Origin: DATAAZ01 sp036259875
Lineage (GTDB): Bacteria; Actinomycetota; Thermoleophilia; Gaiellales; Gaiellaceae
Direction of reading: 5' to 3'
Assembly: GCA_036259875.1 (NCBI GenBank)
Contig: DATAAZ010000036.1
Location: forward strand, 1 to 27,714
DNA: 27,714 bases
Shown piece by piece: positions 21,788 through 27,714 of the stretch. The translations under genes and the position numbers were made by a program. The notes beneath the pieces were generated by a model, which had not been told where the DNA came from, made no database searches, and was given only the letters and a program-made list of their open reading frames with translations. Numbering within the stretch: position 1 is the stretch's first letter; each line of letters opens with the position of its first letter.

Positions 21788-22343
21788 GCAGCCGCTCGAC
21801 GCCTCCGGTGCCCCAGTGCGTCTCGCCGTCCTCGGTGAGGAGGGAGGGGACGCCGGCCACGCCGGCGACCTCGGCCTCCCGGCGGATCTCGTGAAGGCGG
21901 GCGATCCGCTCGGGATCGTACGCTGCCCGGACCGCCTCGTCGGCGGGCAAGTCCGCCCGCCCGGCGGCGCGCGCGATCTCCGCGTCCGTCGCGATGTCCT
22001 CCCCCTCGCAGAAGAACGCCTCGTAGAGAGCGTGCTTGAACGCGCGGAGCCGGCCCTGCTCGCCCGCCCACAGGCACGCCGCCAGAGGGAGCGTCGAGCG
22101 CGGCTGGTACCGAGGAAGGTGGATCTCCACACCCTTCGCGAGCGCCCGGCGGTAGACGTGCCGCGTCCAGTCGACGCGGAGGTGGTCGCCTCGCGGCTCG
22201 AGGAGGCGCTTCGGGGCCGGCCGCAGCTCGTAGGGGAGCCACTCGACCTCGACGTCGCCGCGGTCCTCGGCCGCCTCGACGGCGTGCGTCTCGATGTACG
22301 AGTACGGGCAGACGACGTCGTAGTACAAGCGGATGCTCGGCAC
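21753..22343 (-). CDS. DsbA/FrnE-type thioredoxin-fold protein
   Basis: This 196-residue protein starts MPSIRLYYDVVCPYSYIE. The active-site motif is CPYS, with a single cysteine (Cys12) instead of CxxC. The cis-proline region is GVAGVPSLL near residue 170, and the inserted helical domain of the DsbA family lies between. Members include FrnE and 2-hydroxychromene-2-carboxylate isomerase. Loss of the second cysteine argues against ordinary disulfide exchange and suits a glutathione-transferase-kappa/isomerase-like reaction or a mono-thiol role. No signal peptide is seen, so it is cytoplasmic. The start is GTG 22343, 6 nt after a possible -10 (TAAGCT). It overlaps the amidase gene tail-to-tail by 35 nt. 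Confidence 0.85.
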   Translation of the reverse strand: MPSIRLYYDVVCPYSYIETHAVEAAEDRGDVEVEWLPYELRPAPKRLLEPRGDHLRVDWTRHVYRRALAKGVEIHLPRYQPRSTLPLAACLWAGEQGRLRAFKHALYEAFFCEGEDIATDAEIARAAGRADLPADEAVRAAYDPERIARLHEIRREAEVAGVAGVPSLLTEDGETHWGTGGVERLLTGEPLVPRSA

Positions 22344-22348
22344 CCCGT

Positions 22349-22362
22349 GAGCTTATAAACTC
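22349..22362. promoter_or_regulatory. Near-palindromic shared -10 region, divergent promoter
   Basis: GAGCTTATAAACTC is symmetric at 12 of 14 positions and lies in the 28-bp gap between two divergent starts. On the minus strand TAAGCT (22355-22350) is 6 nt before GTG 22343. On the plus strand TAAACT (22356-22361) is 10 nt before ATG 22372. Polymerase could bind in either direction but probably not both at once. Confidence 0.45.
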
Positions 22363-22371
22363 GCTGGGGCG

Positions 22372-23214
22372 ATGCTCTGCGGCGTCGCCCAGACAGCCCC
22401 TCGGCTCGGCGAACCCGACAGGAACCTCGCAGCCTGCCTCGACCGGCTCGAGGAGGCGGCCGCGCTCGGGTGCAAGCTCGTCGTCCTCCCGGAGTGCGCG
22501 GTCTCGGGGTACATGCTCGCGGACGAGCAGGAGGCGGCGCACGCCGCCGAGACCGTTCCCGGGCCGAGCGTCGAGGCGCTCGAGCAGGCGTGCGCGCGGC
22601 TCGGCCTCCACTGCGTCGCAGGGCTCCTCGAGCGAGACGGGACGCGGATACGCAACACCGCCGTCCTCGTCGGGCCCGACGGCCTCGTCGGCCGGTACCG
22701 GAAGACGCACCTGCCCTACCTCGGAGCCGACCGCTTCGTCGAGCCGGGCGACGAGGCCCCCCCGGTCTTCGACACGCCGCTCGGGCGGATCGGCATCGAG
22801 ATCTGCTATGAGCTGCGCTTTCCGGAGGTGACGCGATCGCTCGCCCTGCGTGGCGCCGAGATCGTCGCCCATCCGACGAACTGGCCCACGGCCGTGCGCC
22901 CGTTCGCCGACTACCTGACGCGCGCGAGGGCGGCTGAGAACCGCGTCTTCCTCGTGACGTCGAACCGGCTCGGCAGCGAGGGCGGGATCGAGTTCGTCGG
23001 CCGAAGCCAGATCGTCGACCCGCAGGGCGACCGCCTCGTCGAGGCCGGGGAGACCGAGGAGGGGCTCGCCGTCGCCGAGATCGACCCGGCGCAGGCGCGC
23101 GAGAAGGACCGGGCGATCATCCCCGGGGAGTACGAGGTGAGCCTGTTCGGAGACCGGCGGCCGGAGCTTTACGGCGCGCTGGGCGAGCACGAAGACCCTG
23201 TTCACGCCCGCTAG
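22372..23214 (+). CDS. Nitrilase-superfamily carbon-nitrogen hydrolase
   Basis: This 280-residue protein has the complete catalytic triad: Glu41 (VVLPECAVSG), Lys111 (YRKTHLPY) and Cys145 (GIEICYELRFPE). FVLTSNR-type (VFLVTSNRLG) and RSQIVDPQGD segments follow, as in N-carbamoylputrescine amidase, beta-ureidopropionase and omega-amidase relatives. It most likely hydrolyses a carbamoyl or simple amide group, not a nitrile. It is first in a three-gene plus-strand run with the cyclase and M20 hydrolase. No strong ribosome binding site precedes ATG 22372, and the predicted 5' leader is only a few nt long, in keeping with leaderless translation. Branch-level substrate cannot be determined by eye. 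Confidence 0.9.
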   Translation: MLCGVAQTAPRLGEPDRNLAACLDRLEEAAALGCKLVVLPECAVSGYMLADEQEAAHAAETVPGPSVEALEQACARLGLHCVAGLLERDGTRIRNTAVLVGPDGLVGRYRKTHLPYLGADRFVEPGDEAPPVFDTPLGRIGIEICYELRFPEVTRSLALRGAEIVAHPTNWPTAVRPFADYLTRARAAENRVFLVTSNRLGSEGGIEFVGRSQIVDPQGDRLVEAGETEEGLAVAEIDPAQAREKDRAIIPGEYEVSLFGDRRPELYGALGEHEDPVHAR

Positions 23215-23220
23215 AGGAGG
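23214..23220 (+). promoter_or_regulatory. Shine-Dalgarno sequence deciding the cyclase start
   Basis: GAGGAGG at 23214-23220 begins on the last base of the nitrilase stop and ends 8 nt before the GTG at 23229. An in-frame GTG at 23220 overlaps the Shine-Dalgarno itself and is too close to use it, so 23229 is the better start. Confidence 0.65.
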
Positions 23221-23228
23221 TGCCGAAG

Positions 23229-24191
23229 GTGGCAACGACGGAAGAGCAGCTGACGTACGACGCGATCCTCGAGAGGGACGGCCTAAAGGTGTCGAAGAGC
23301 CCGTGGGGGCAGGACGATGAGATCGGCCGCCTGAACTGGATCACGCCCGAGTCTCAGCGGGAGATCCTCGAACGGCTCGACGGCACGAAGATCTTCGATC
23401 TCTCGGTCGACTACTTCATCGGCATGCCGTCCTGGGCGGCGGCCGGCGATCCGAAGTTCGACATCTGGATGACGCACACGCCGCAGGGCTCGGTGAACGA
23501 CAACCTCTCCGGCGCCGGGCCGGAGGTGCACGCGACGTACAGCTACTGCGGCGACTCGATCGCGCTCTACACGCATTGCGGGACGCACATCGACACGCTC
23601 AACCACCTCGGCTACTTCGGCTGCTTCTGGAACGGCTGGACGGCGGAGAAGCACCTCGGCAGCAGGACGTGGACCGTCGGCGGCACCGACAAGTACCCGA
23701 ACATCATCGCCCGCGGCGTCCTGCTCGATATCGCCGGGCTGCACGGCGTCGAGTGCCTCCCCGACAGCTACGAAGTCACGCCCGACGATCTCAAGAAGGC
23801 GGCGGGGGAGCAGGGCGTCGAGCTTCGCCGTGGAGACGTCGCCTGCCTCCGCATGGGCCGGATGACCGCCTGGCCCGACTACGACGGCTACCTCCTGAAC
23901 CCGCCCGGCATCGGGCTCGCGGCGGCGCGCTACCTCCTCGAGGAGGCCGGGGCGATGTGCATCGCGGGCGACACGATTTCGCTCGAGGTGCTCCCCTCGG
24001 TGGACGAGGGCTTCCTGCCCGTCCATTGCTACATGTTCGCGACTGCCGGGGCGCAGATCATGGAGGTCGTCTGGATGGAGGAGATCGCGGCCGAGCGGCA
24101 GTACGAGTTCGCATTCATCGGCGGCCCGCTCAAGCTGCGGGGCGCGACGGGCGCGCCCTTCCGCCCGGTCGCCGTGCCGCTCCGGAGCTAG
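23229..24191 (+). CDS. Cyclase family metal-dependent hydrolase (kynurenine formamidase-like fold)
   Basis: This 320-residue protein contains the family metal-binding motif HCGTHIDTLNH, with His116, His120, Asp122 and His126 as likely ligands. FDLSVDYFIGMPSW near 56 and GDTISLEVLP near the C-terminus also fit. The fold includes bacterial kynurenine formamidase, isatin hydrolase and the imide-/cyclic-amide-opening members, all metal-dependent amide hydrolases. A ring-opening or deformylating role fits the cluster. The GTG at 23229 was chosen because of the Shine-Dalgarno sequence 8 nt upstream; an earlier GTG at 23220 is possible. Longer than many kynurenine formamidases (about 210 residues), matching the longer 'cyclase' branch instead. 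It is 4 nt from the next gene. Confidence 0.9.
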   Translation: MATTEEQLTYDAILERDGLKVSKSPWGQDDEIGRLNWITPESQREILERLDGTKIFDLSVDYFIGMPSWAAAGDPKFDIWMTHTPQGSVNDNLSGAGPEVHATYSYCGDSIALYTHCGTHIDTLNHLGYFGCFWNGWTAEKHLGSRTWTVGGTDKYPNIIARGVLLDIAGLHGVECLPDSYEVTPDDLKKAAGEQGVELRRGDVACLRMGRMTAWPDYDGYLLNPPGIGLAAARYLLEEAGAMCIAGDTISLEVLPSVDEGFLPVHCYMFATAGAQIMEVVWMEEIAAERQYEFAFIGGPLKLRGATGAPFRPVAVPLRS

Positions 24192-24195
24192 ACGG

Positions 24196-25455
24196 ATGGC
24201 GACGCAGGCCGTCACGATCGACCGCGCCCGCAGCGCCAAGCGGATCGACCGCGACATCGAGACGCTCGCCGGGCCGCAGTACACGCGGTCCGACGACGCG
24301 ATCCGCCGCTACGCCTACACGCCCGAGTACCGGGCGACGCTCGACTACTTCGTCCGCGAGCTCGAGGCGCTCGGGTTCGAGATTTCCTACGACCCGGTGG
24401 GGACGCTCGTGGCCCGTAACCGGCCGCGCGGCGAGAGCGTCTTCGGCGTCGGCTCGCACTGCGACTCCAACCGGAACGGCGGGAAGTACGACGGCACGAT
24501 GGGCGTCGTCGCGGCGCTGGAGGTATGCCGGCTGAACGCAGAGCTCGGGCTCGAGCTGCCGCTGCAGCTCGTCTCCTTCCTCGAGGAAGAGGGCTCGGGC
24601 TTCGGCCAGATGCTCCTCGGAAGCCGGATCACCGCGCAGCGGGTGACGGAGGACGAGCTGCGGGAGGAGTTCCGCGCGATCGATGACGGGCGGTCCTTCT
24701 GGGAGCACGCCGAGGAGGCCGGGTACGAGCCGACGCGCTGGCGGGAGTCGTTGGCCATCCTCGAGGACCTGACGGGCTGGATCGAGCTTCACATCGAGCA
24801 GGCGCGCGTGCTCCAGGACACCGGGAACCGGATCGGCGTCGTCTCGGCGATCGCCGGCTACGTCCACGCCGACATCTGGCTCGAGGGACGGGCCGACCAC
24901 GCCGGCGCGACGCCGATGGACTTCCGGCTCGACGTCGCGCCGACGGCCGCGCAGATCGTCCTCGAGGTGGAGCGGCTGGCCCGGCAGATCGGCGAGGGCA
25001 CGGTCGGCACGGTCGGCGAGATCGAGCTCGAGCCCGGGATCATCAACGTCGTCCCGGGGAAGGCGCGCCTCTCGCTCGACACGCGCGGCGTTGTGGAGGA
25101 GGGCTTCCGTTCGGTCGCGCGCGAGGTCGACTCCTTCGCGCGGGAGACGGCCGCGCGCAACGGGCTCCGGGCGACCTACCGCCAACGACAGACACTCCCG
25201 GCGACGCCGCTCGACGAGCGGATCGTCGGGGCGCTCGAGGCGGCGGCGCGGGCGACCGGGGAGCCGTTCATGGTCATGCCGTCAGGCGCCGCGCACGACA
25301 CGATGTGCGTCGCGGACCACGTGCCCTCGGCGATGGTCTTCGTCCCCTGTCGCGACGGGATCAGCCACTCCCCGCTCGAGGACGCCGATGCCGCCGACGC
25401 CGCGCTCGCGGCGGAGATCATCCTCAACGCGATCCAGTCGCTGACCCGCGGCTGA
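24196..25455 (+). CDS. M20-family Zn hydrolase (N-carbamoyl-L-amino-acid hydrolase/allantoate amidohydrolase type)
   Basis: A 419-residue binuclear metallohydrolase. Candidate metal ligands and catalytic residues are His88 (GSHCDS), Asp99 (GGKYDG), the acidic cluster Glu130-132 (FLEEEGSGFG), His199 (ELHIEQ) and His391 (GISHSPLE). The dimerisation-domain HAGATPM and GAAHDTM motifs are also present, as in HyuC, beta-ureidopropionase and allantoate amidohydrolase. It would release ammonia and CO2 from an N-carbamoyl amino acid made by ring opening, the classical partner of a hydantoinase. A Cys in GSHCDS replaces the more common Leu/Thr; it is not a ligand position. ATG 24196 follows the cyclase stop by 4 nt with GGAG 8 nt upstream. 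It is the last gene of its run. Confidence 0.92.
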   Translation: MATQAVTIDRARSAKRIDRDIETLAGPQYTRSDDAIRRYAYTPEYRATLDYFVRELEALGFEISYDPVGTLVARNRPRGESVFGVGSHCDSNRNGGKYDGTMGVVAALEVCRLNAELGLELPLQLVSFLEEEGSGFGQMLLGSRITAQRVTEDELREEFRAIDDGRSFWEHAEEAGYEPTRWRESLAILEDLTGWIELHIEQARVLQDTGNRIGVVSAIAGYVHADIWLEGRADHAGATPMDFRLDVAPTAAQIVLEVERLARQIGEGTVGTVGEIELEPGIINVVPGKARLSLDTRGVVEEGFRSVAREVDSFARETAARNGLRATYRQRQTLPATPLDERIVGALEAAARATGEPFMVMPSGAAHDTMCVADHVPSAMVFVPCRDGISHSPLEDADAADAALAAEIILNAIQSLTRG

Positions 25456-25457
25456 CA

Positions 25458-25472
25458 CGCCGTGCGTCGGCG
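25458..25472 (+). terminator. Weak hairpin after the M20 hydrolase gene
   Basis: CGCCG and CGGCG form a 5-bp stem around a 5-nt loop just after the M20 stop, without a U-run. The rest of the gap to 25697 shows no recognisable gene on either strand and no other clear structure. Confidence 0.2.
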
Positions 25473-25697
25473 CATAGTGGATGCAGACGGAGACCACCTG
25501 CTCCCCCGACTAGCGCCGCTCGCGGCCGTCCGTGCCATCGTCCGCGGGTCGATGTGTCGGCGACCACGGTGCGAGCCGCTCCCCGGGTCTCTCGCGAGCG
25601 TGCCTTGGACCTGCTCCTCCGACTCCGCCTCGACTGCATGGCGTCCCGCACCTCGTCCAGCGATCCGCCTGCCGGAGAACCACGTGGATATCGCCGC

Positions 25698-26399
25698 CTA
25701 CGCGTACTCGTCGTGGCGGCGCCACCACTCGTATGGCGGCTCCTGCGGATAGCCCGGCGGCGAGTCTTCCCACTCCTCCTGCCGGCCCAGCGGCGTCAGA
25801 TCGAGGAACGACCAGACGCTTCCGAGCGCCTCGACGCCGCGCCCGGACGTGAAGTACGTGCGATAGACGTCGTCACCTTCGCGGAAGAAGACGCTCAGGC
25901 CGAACGACTCGCCGTCCTGGTACTTCGTCGGATCGGGTGTCTCGAGGCCCGTCCCGAAGTCGACGTTGAAGTCGCTCTCGAACGACGAGTACCACGGGAT
26001 CTCCCAACCCATCCGCTTCCTGTACGCCTCGATCTTCTCGGTCGGCGCCCGGGACACGAACGCAAATGACGTGTCGCGGGCGTGCAGGTGCGCGAGATGG
26101 GGGACCTGGTCGGCGACCATCGAGCAGCCGTCGCAGCCGACCGCCTGGTTGGGGCCGAACATGAAGTGGTAGAGGATCAGTTGCCGGCGCCCCGCGAAGG
26201 CGTCGACGAGCCGGAGCTTCCCCTCCGGCCCGTCGAAGACGTAGTCCTTCTCGATCCGCACCCGCGGCAGCCGGCGCCGCTCGGCCGCGAGCGCGTCGTG
26301 TGCGCGCGTCAATTGCTTCTCCTTGACGCGCAGCGCGTCGAGCGCCGCCTCCCACTCGGCCTCATAGACGACGGGCGGAAGCTCCATCTGAACCTTCAT
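25698..26399 (-). CDS. DUF899 family thioredoxin-like protein
   Basis: This 233-residue DUF899 protein has RVRIEKDYVFDGPEGK near residue 47, then LILYHFMFGPNQAVGCDGCSMVADQ, where the cysteine pair CDGC is the thioredoxin-like site, and DTSFAFVSRAP. The C-terminal GSVWSFLDLTPLGRQEEWEDSP and WWRRHDEYA are characteristic. The family has a thioredoxin fold but no established function, and looks unrelated to the catabolic island. The ATG at 26399 has GAGGAGG 5-6 nt upstream, a good site; an in-frame extension to 26642 is arginine/serine-rich and unlikely to be coding. This gene converges on the M20 hydrolase and lies 242 nt from it. Directly upstream is what looks like the tail of another DUF899 copy. 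Confidence 0.9.
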   Translation of the reverse strand: MKVQMELPPVVYEAEWEAALDALRVKEKQLTRAHDALAAERRRLPRVRIEKDYVFDGPEGKLRLVDAFAGRRQLILYHFMFGPNQAVGCDGCSMVADQVPHLAHLHARDTSFAFVSRAPTEKIEAYRKRMGWEIPWYSSFESDFNVDFGTGLETPDPTKYQDGESFGLSVFFREGDDVYRTYFTSGRGVEALGSVWSFLDLTPLGRQEEWEDSPPGYPQEPPYEWWRRHDEYA

Positions 26400-26533
26400 C
26401 TGCGCCTCCTCAGTCGGGGGTACTCGTGGTGTCGCCGCGGGGAGCCCTCGAACGTCTCGCCGCGACGCTTCGGCGCCCGGTCGAGCAACTGCCAGGTCGT
26501 GTTGAGGGCGTGCGGTGCGCGGTCGTACGACAG
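26396..26533 (-). pseudogene. C-terminal remnant of a second DUF899 gene
   Basis: In a frame different from the intact DUF899 gene, about 45 codons read LSYDRAPHALNTTWQLLDRAP, then RRGETFEGSPRRHHEYP, then a stop overlapping the intact gene's start as ATGA. The pattern W-x2-L-D-x2-P, then RRHxEY, matches the last third of DUF899 proteins, and the intact neighbour ends with WSFLDLTP and RRHDEY. Upstream the same frame hits a TAA near 26592-26600, and no further homology was seen in any frame. This suggests a tandem paralogue that was truncated. Identification is by pattern from a short stretch, so confidence is moderate. Confidence 0.45.
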
Positions 26534-26686
26534 GTCTCGACGCTGACGACGGCATGCTGCGCGATTCGTTCCTCCTCGAGGGCTCCGGTTTCTTTAGACC
26601 GACCTCCGAAGGAAAAGTCATCGACGCGCGAGACGGCGACAAACGCCGCCCCGGGCCGGGATACCCCGCGTGCAGCCCGAGGGACC
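26534..26686. other. Apparently non-coding gap sequence
   Basis: Part of a gap of about 430 bases between the kinase and DUF899 genes. No convincing protein is seen on either strand: the open frames here are arginine- and serine-rich with no recognisable domain. It contains the best local low-GC stretch (TTTCTTTAGACC and GGAAAAGTC, about 26590-26620), which could hold a minus-strand promoter for the DUF899 gene. I could not pick definite boxes. Confidence 0.3.
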
Positions 26687-26729
26687 CCCGCTCCCCGCGG
26701 GGAATCGTGGAACCGCCACGCGGAGCGGG
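26687..26729 (-). terminator. Long two-part hairpin downstream of the kinase gene
   Basis: CCCGCTCC (26687-26694) pairs perfectly with GGAGCGGG (26722-26729), and inside it CGTGG (26706-26710) pairs with CCACG (26716-26720) over a 5-nt loop. The left arm also contains the 12-bp palindrome TCCCCGCGGGGA. It lies about 110 nt past the kinase stop and has no U-run. It may be a terminator, or part of a structured RNA. Confidence 0.35.
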
Positions 26730-26745
26730 ACGGGTCTGAACCTCG

Positions 26746-26762
26746 ACGGGCCCGCGGCCCGT
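26746..26762 (-). terminator. GC-rich hairpin downstream of the kinase gene
   Basis: ACGGGC and GCCCGT form a perfect 6-bp stem around a 5-nt loop, about 74 nt past the kinase stop. Two GC-rich hairpins in a row without U-runs fit the actinobacterial style of termination, but this is a weak prediction. Confidence 0.3.
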
Positions 26763-26835
26763 ACCGGTTTCGCGATCGTTTCAGACGCCTCGTCTTGCAC
26801 TGCTCCTCGTGCGGCAAGAACGACGCTGGTTCGGG

Positions 26836-27714
26836 CTACGCGGCGCGTCGCGCCGGCAGAACGACACGGAAAGACGCGCCTCCACCGGGGTTTTCCTCGA
26901 CCCAGACCAGCCCGCCGTGGAGGGCGGCGAACTGGGAAACGAGCGCGAGTCCGATCCCCGTTCCGGACGTATGCGTGGACTGGGCGCTGCCTCGGTTGAA
27001 GACGTCGAAGATTGCGCGCCGGTGCTCCTCCGGCACCCCAGGACCGCGGTCGTTGACGATGATATGCACGCCCTCGCCACGCTCCTCGACACGAATGCAG
27101 ATCTCGGTGCCCGGCGGCGTGTGCTTGACAGCATTGGCGAGCAGGTTCGCGACGATCCGTTCGACCTTCGGTGCGTCAACCTCGGCCATGACCGCCTCCG
27201 CCTGCACGTCGACCGGGTGCCCGCCCGCCGCGTATTCAGCCGCGACCTGGACGACGAGCTGACCGACGTCGGTCGCGCGGAAGGCAGGGCGGACAAACCC
27301 GTGGCGCAGCCGATCGAGATCGAGTAGGTCGGAAAGTAGCCCGTCAAGTTTGTGCGCTTGCTCGTTGAGGTGGGTCACGATCTCCGTGCGAGTCGCCTCG
27401 GCGAGCGCCGACCCCCTCTCTTTCAGTGTCATCGCGAACCCGATGATCGAGGTCAGCGGCGTTCGCAACTCGTGGGAAACGGCTGCGAGGATGCCGTCGC
27501 GGAGCTCGTCGAGGCGCTTGCGTTCCGTCACGTCCTGCGCCGTTCCCACCATCCGCACCGGAACCCCCTTCCTGTCGGCGATCACTCTGCCCGTCCCGTG
27601 GAGCCAGCGGACATGGCCGTCGGGCAGCACGGTCCTGTAGTCGAGCGCGAAGGGCTGCCCGTCCGCACCGGCTCGCTGGAGTATCCGCGCGACGGTGTCG
27701 CGGTCATCGGGATG
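26836..27714 (-). CDS. PAS-domain sensor histidine kinase, N-terminus beyond window
   Basis: The visible 292 residues begin inside a PAS fold (HPDDRDTVARILQ, then YRTVLPDGHVRWLHGTGRV and VRMVGTAQDVTERKR, the typical PAC end). The dimerisation/phosphoacceptor helix follows (SHELRTPLTSI, phosphorylated His at visible residue 81). An HATPase domain is complete: N box NLLANAVKHTPPG, G1 NDRGPGVP, F box IFDVFNRG and G2 GTGIGLALV. It is a soluble-looking kinase over the visible part; membrane or further sensor domains may lie outside. No response-regulator gene is in view. The gene reads off the right edge and shares its strand with DUF899, separated by about 430 nt, so it is probably a separate unit. 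Confidence 0.92.
   Translation of the reverse strand, partial: HPDDRDTVARILQRAGADGQPFALDYRTVLPDGHVRWLHGTGRVIADRKGVPVRMVGTAQDVTERKRLDELRDGILAAVSHELRTPLTSIIGFAMTLKERGSALAEATRTEIVTHLNEQAHKLDGLLSDLLDLDRLRHGFVRPAFRATDVGQLVVQVAAEYAAGGHPVDVQAEAVMAEVDAPKVERIVANLLANAVKHTPPGTEICIRVEERGEGVHIIVNDRGPGVPEEHRRAIFDVFNRGSAQSTHTSGTGIGLALVSQFAALHGGLVWVEENPGGGASFRVVLPARRAA

Noticed and set aside
25456..25697. Possible extra gene between the M20 and DUF899 genes
   Set aside because: All six frames were read; none gives a recognisable domain, and composition is arginine/serine-rich in most.
1..27714. CRISPR arrays, insertion sequences, integrases, tRNAs, phage or toxin-antitoxin genes
   Set aside because: No tandem repeats with spacers, transposase motifs, cloverleaf-like segments or phage proteins were seen on reading both strands.

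Overview
This is very GC-rich DNA (codons ending mostly in G or C) with tightly packed, overlapping genes, GTG and TTG starts, two luciferase-like oxidoreductases of the type that often uses F420, and probable leaderless promoters. Together these point to an actinobacterium. A deep-branching lineage such as Thermoleophilia is my guess, and nothing in the window proves it. No rRNA, tRNA, IS element, integrase or CRISPR array was seen.

Layout. (1) <1-633 (-): CE4 polysaccharide-deacetylase-fold protein, cut by the window edge. (2) 698-1934 (+): small CxxC protein overlapping a CobW/COG0523 GTPase. (3) 9028 down to 1931 (-): a seven-gene run of CitE/HpcH-like lyase, MaoC-type hydratase, MmgE/PrpD protein, two acyl-CoA dehydrogenases and two LLM flavin oxidoreductases. 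(4) 9033-16117 (+): a divergent five-gene run of MDR/quinone reductase, hydantoinase A, hydantoinase B, GntR/FadR regulator and family III CoA-transferase. (5) 20164 down to 16137 (-): FmdB-like zinc ribbon, two isochorismatase-fold amidohydrolases, ornithine cyclodeaminase/mu-crystallin homologue, GAF protein and acetamidase/formamidase. (6) 20202-21787 (+): AtzG/GatC-like small protein and amidase-signature enzyme. (7) 22343-21753 (-): DsbA/FrnE-fold protein. (8) 22372-25455 (+): nitrilase-family amidohydrolase, cyclase-family hydrolase and M20 N-carbamoyl-amino-acid hydrolase. (9) 25698-27714 (-): DUF899 thioredoxin-like protein, the apparent tail of a second DUF899 copy, and a PAS histidine kinase cut by the edge. 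Region 9 looks unrelated to the rest.

Regions 1-8 read as one catabolic island. Up to nine structurally unrelated C-N hydrolase or cyclic-amide families lie within about 25 kb (HyuA/B, FmdA, two isochorismatase-fold enzymes, amidase signature, nitrilase, cyclase, M20, CE4), together with oxidoreductases that could open or reduce a ring or imine. This suggests stepwise dismantling of a nitrogenous compound such as a cyclic imide, hydantoin, lactam, ureide or N-heterocycle. The carbon skeleton would then pass through a CoA module (CoA-transferase, acyl-CoA dehydrogenases, hydratase, CitE-like lyase) that resembles itaconate/mesaconate-type C5 dicarboxylate breakdown. The substrate cannot be read from the sequence. 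Control seems to centre on a divergent promoter at about 8997-9071, with a perfect palindrome over a consensus -35 box, and on two very short divergent gaps with back-to-back -10 boxes.
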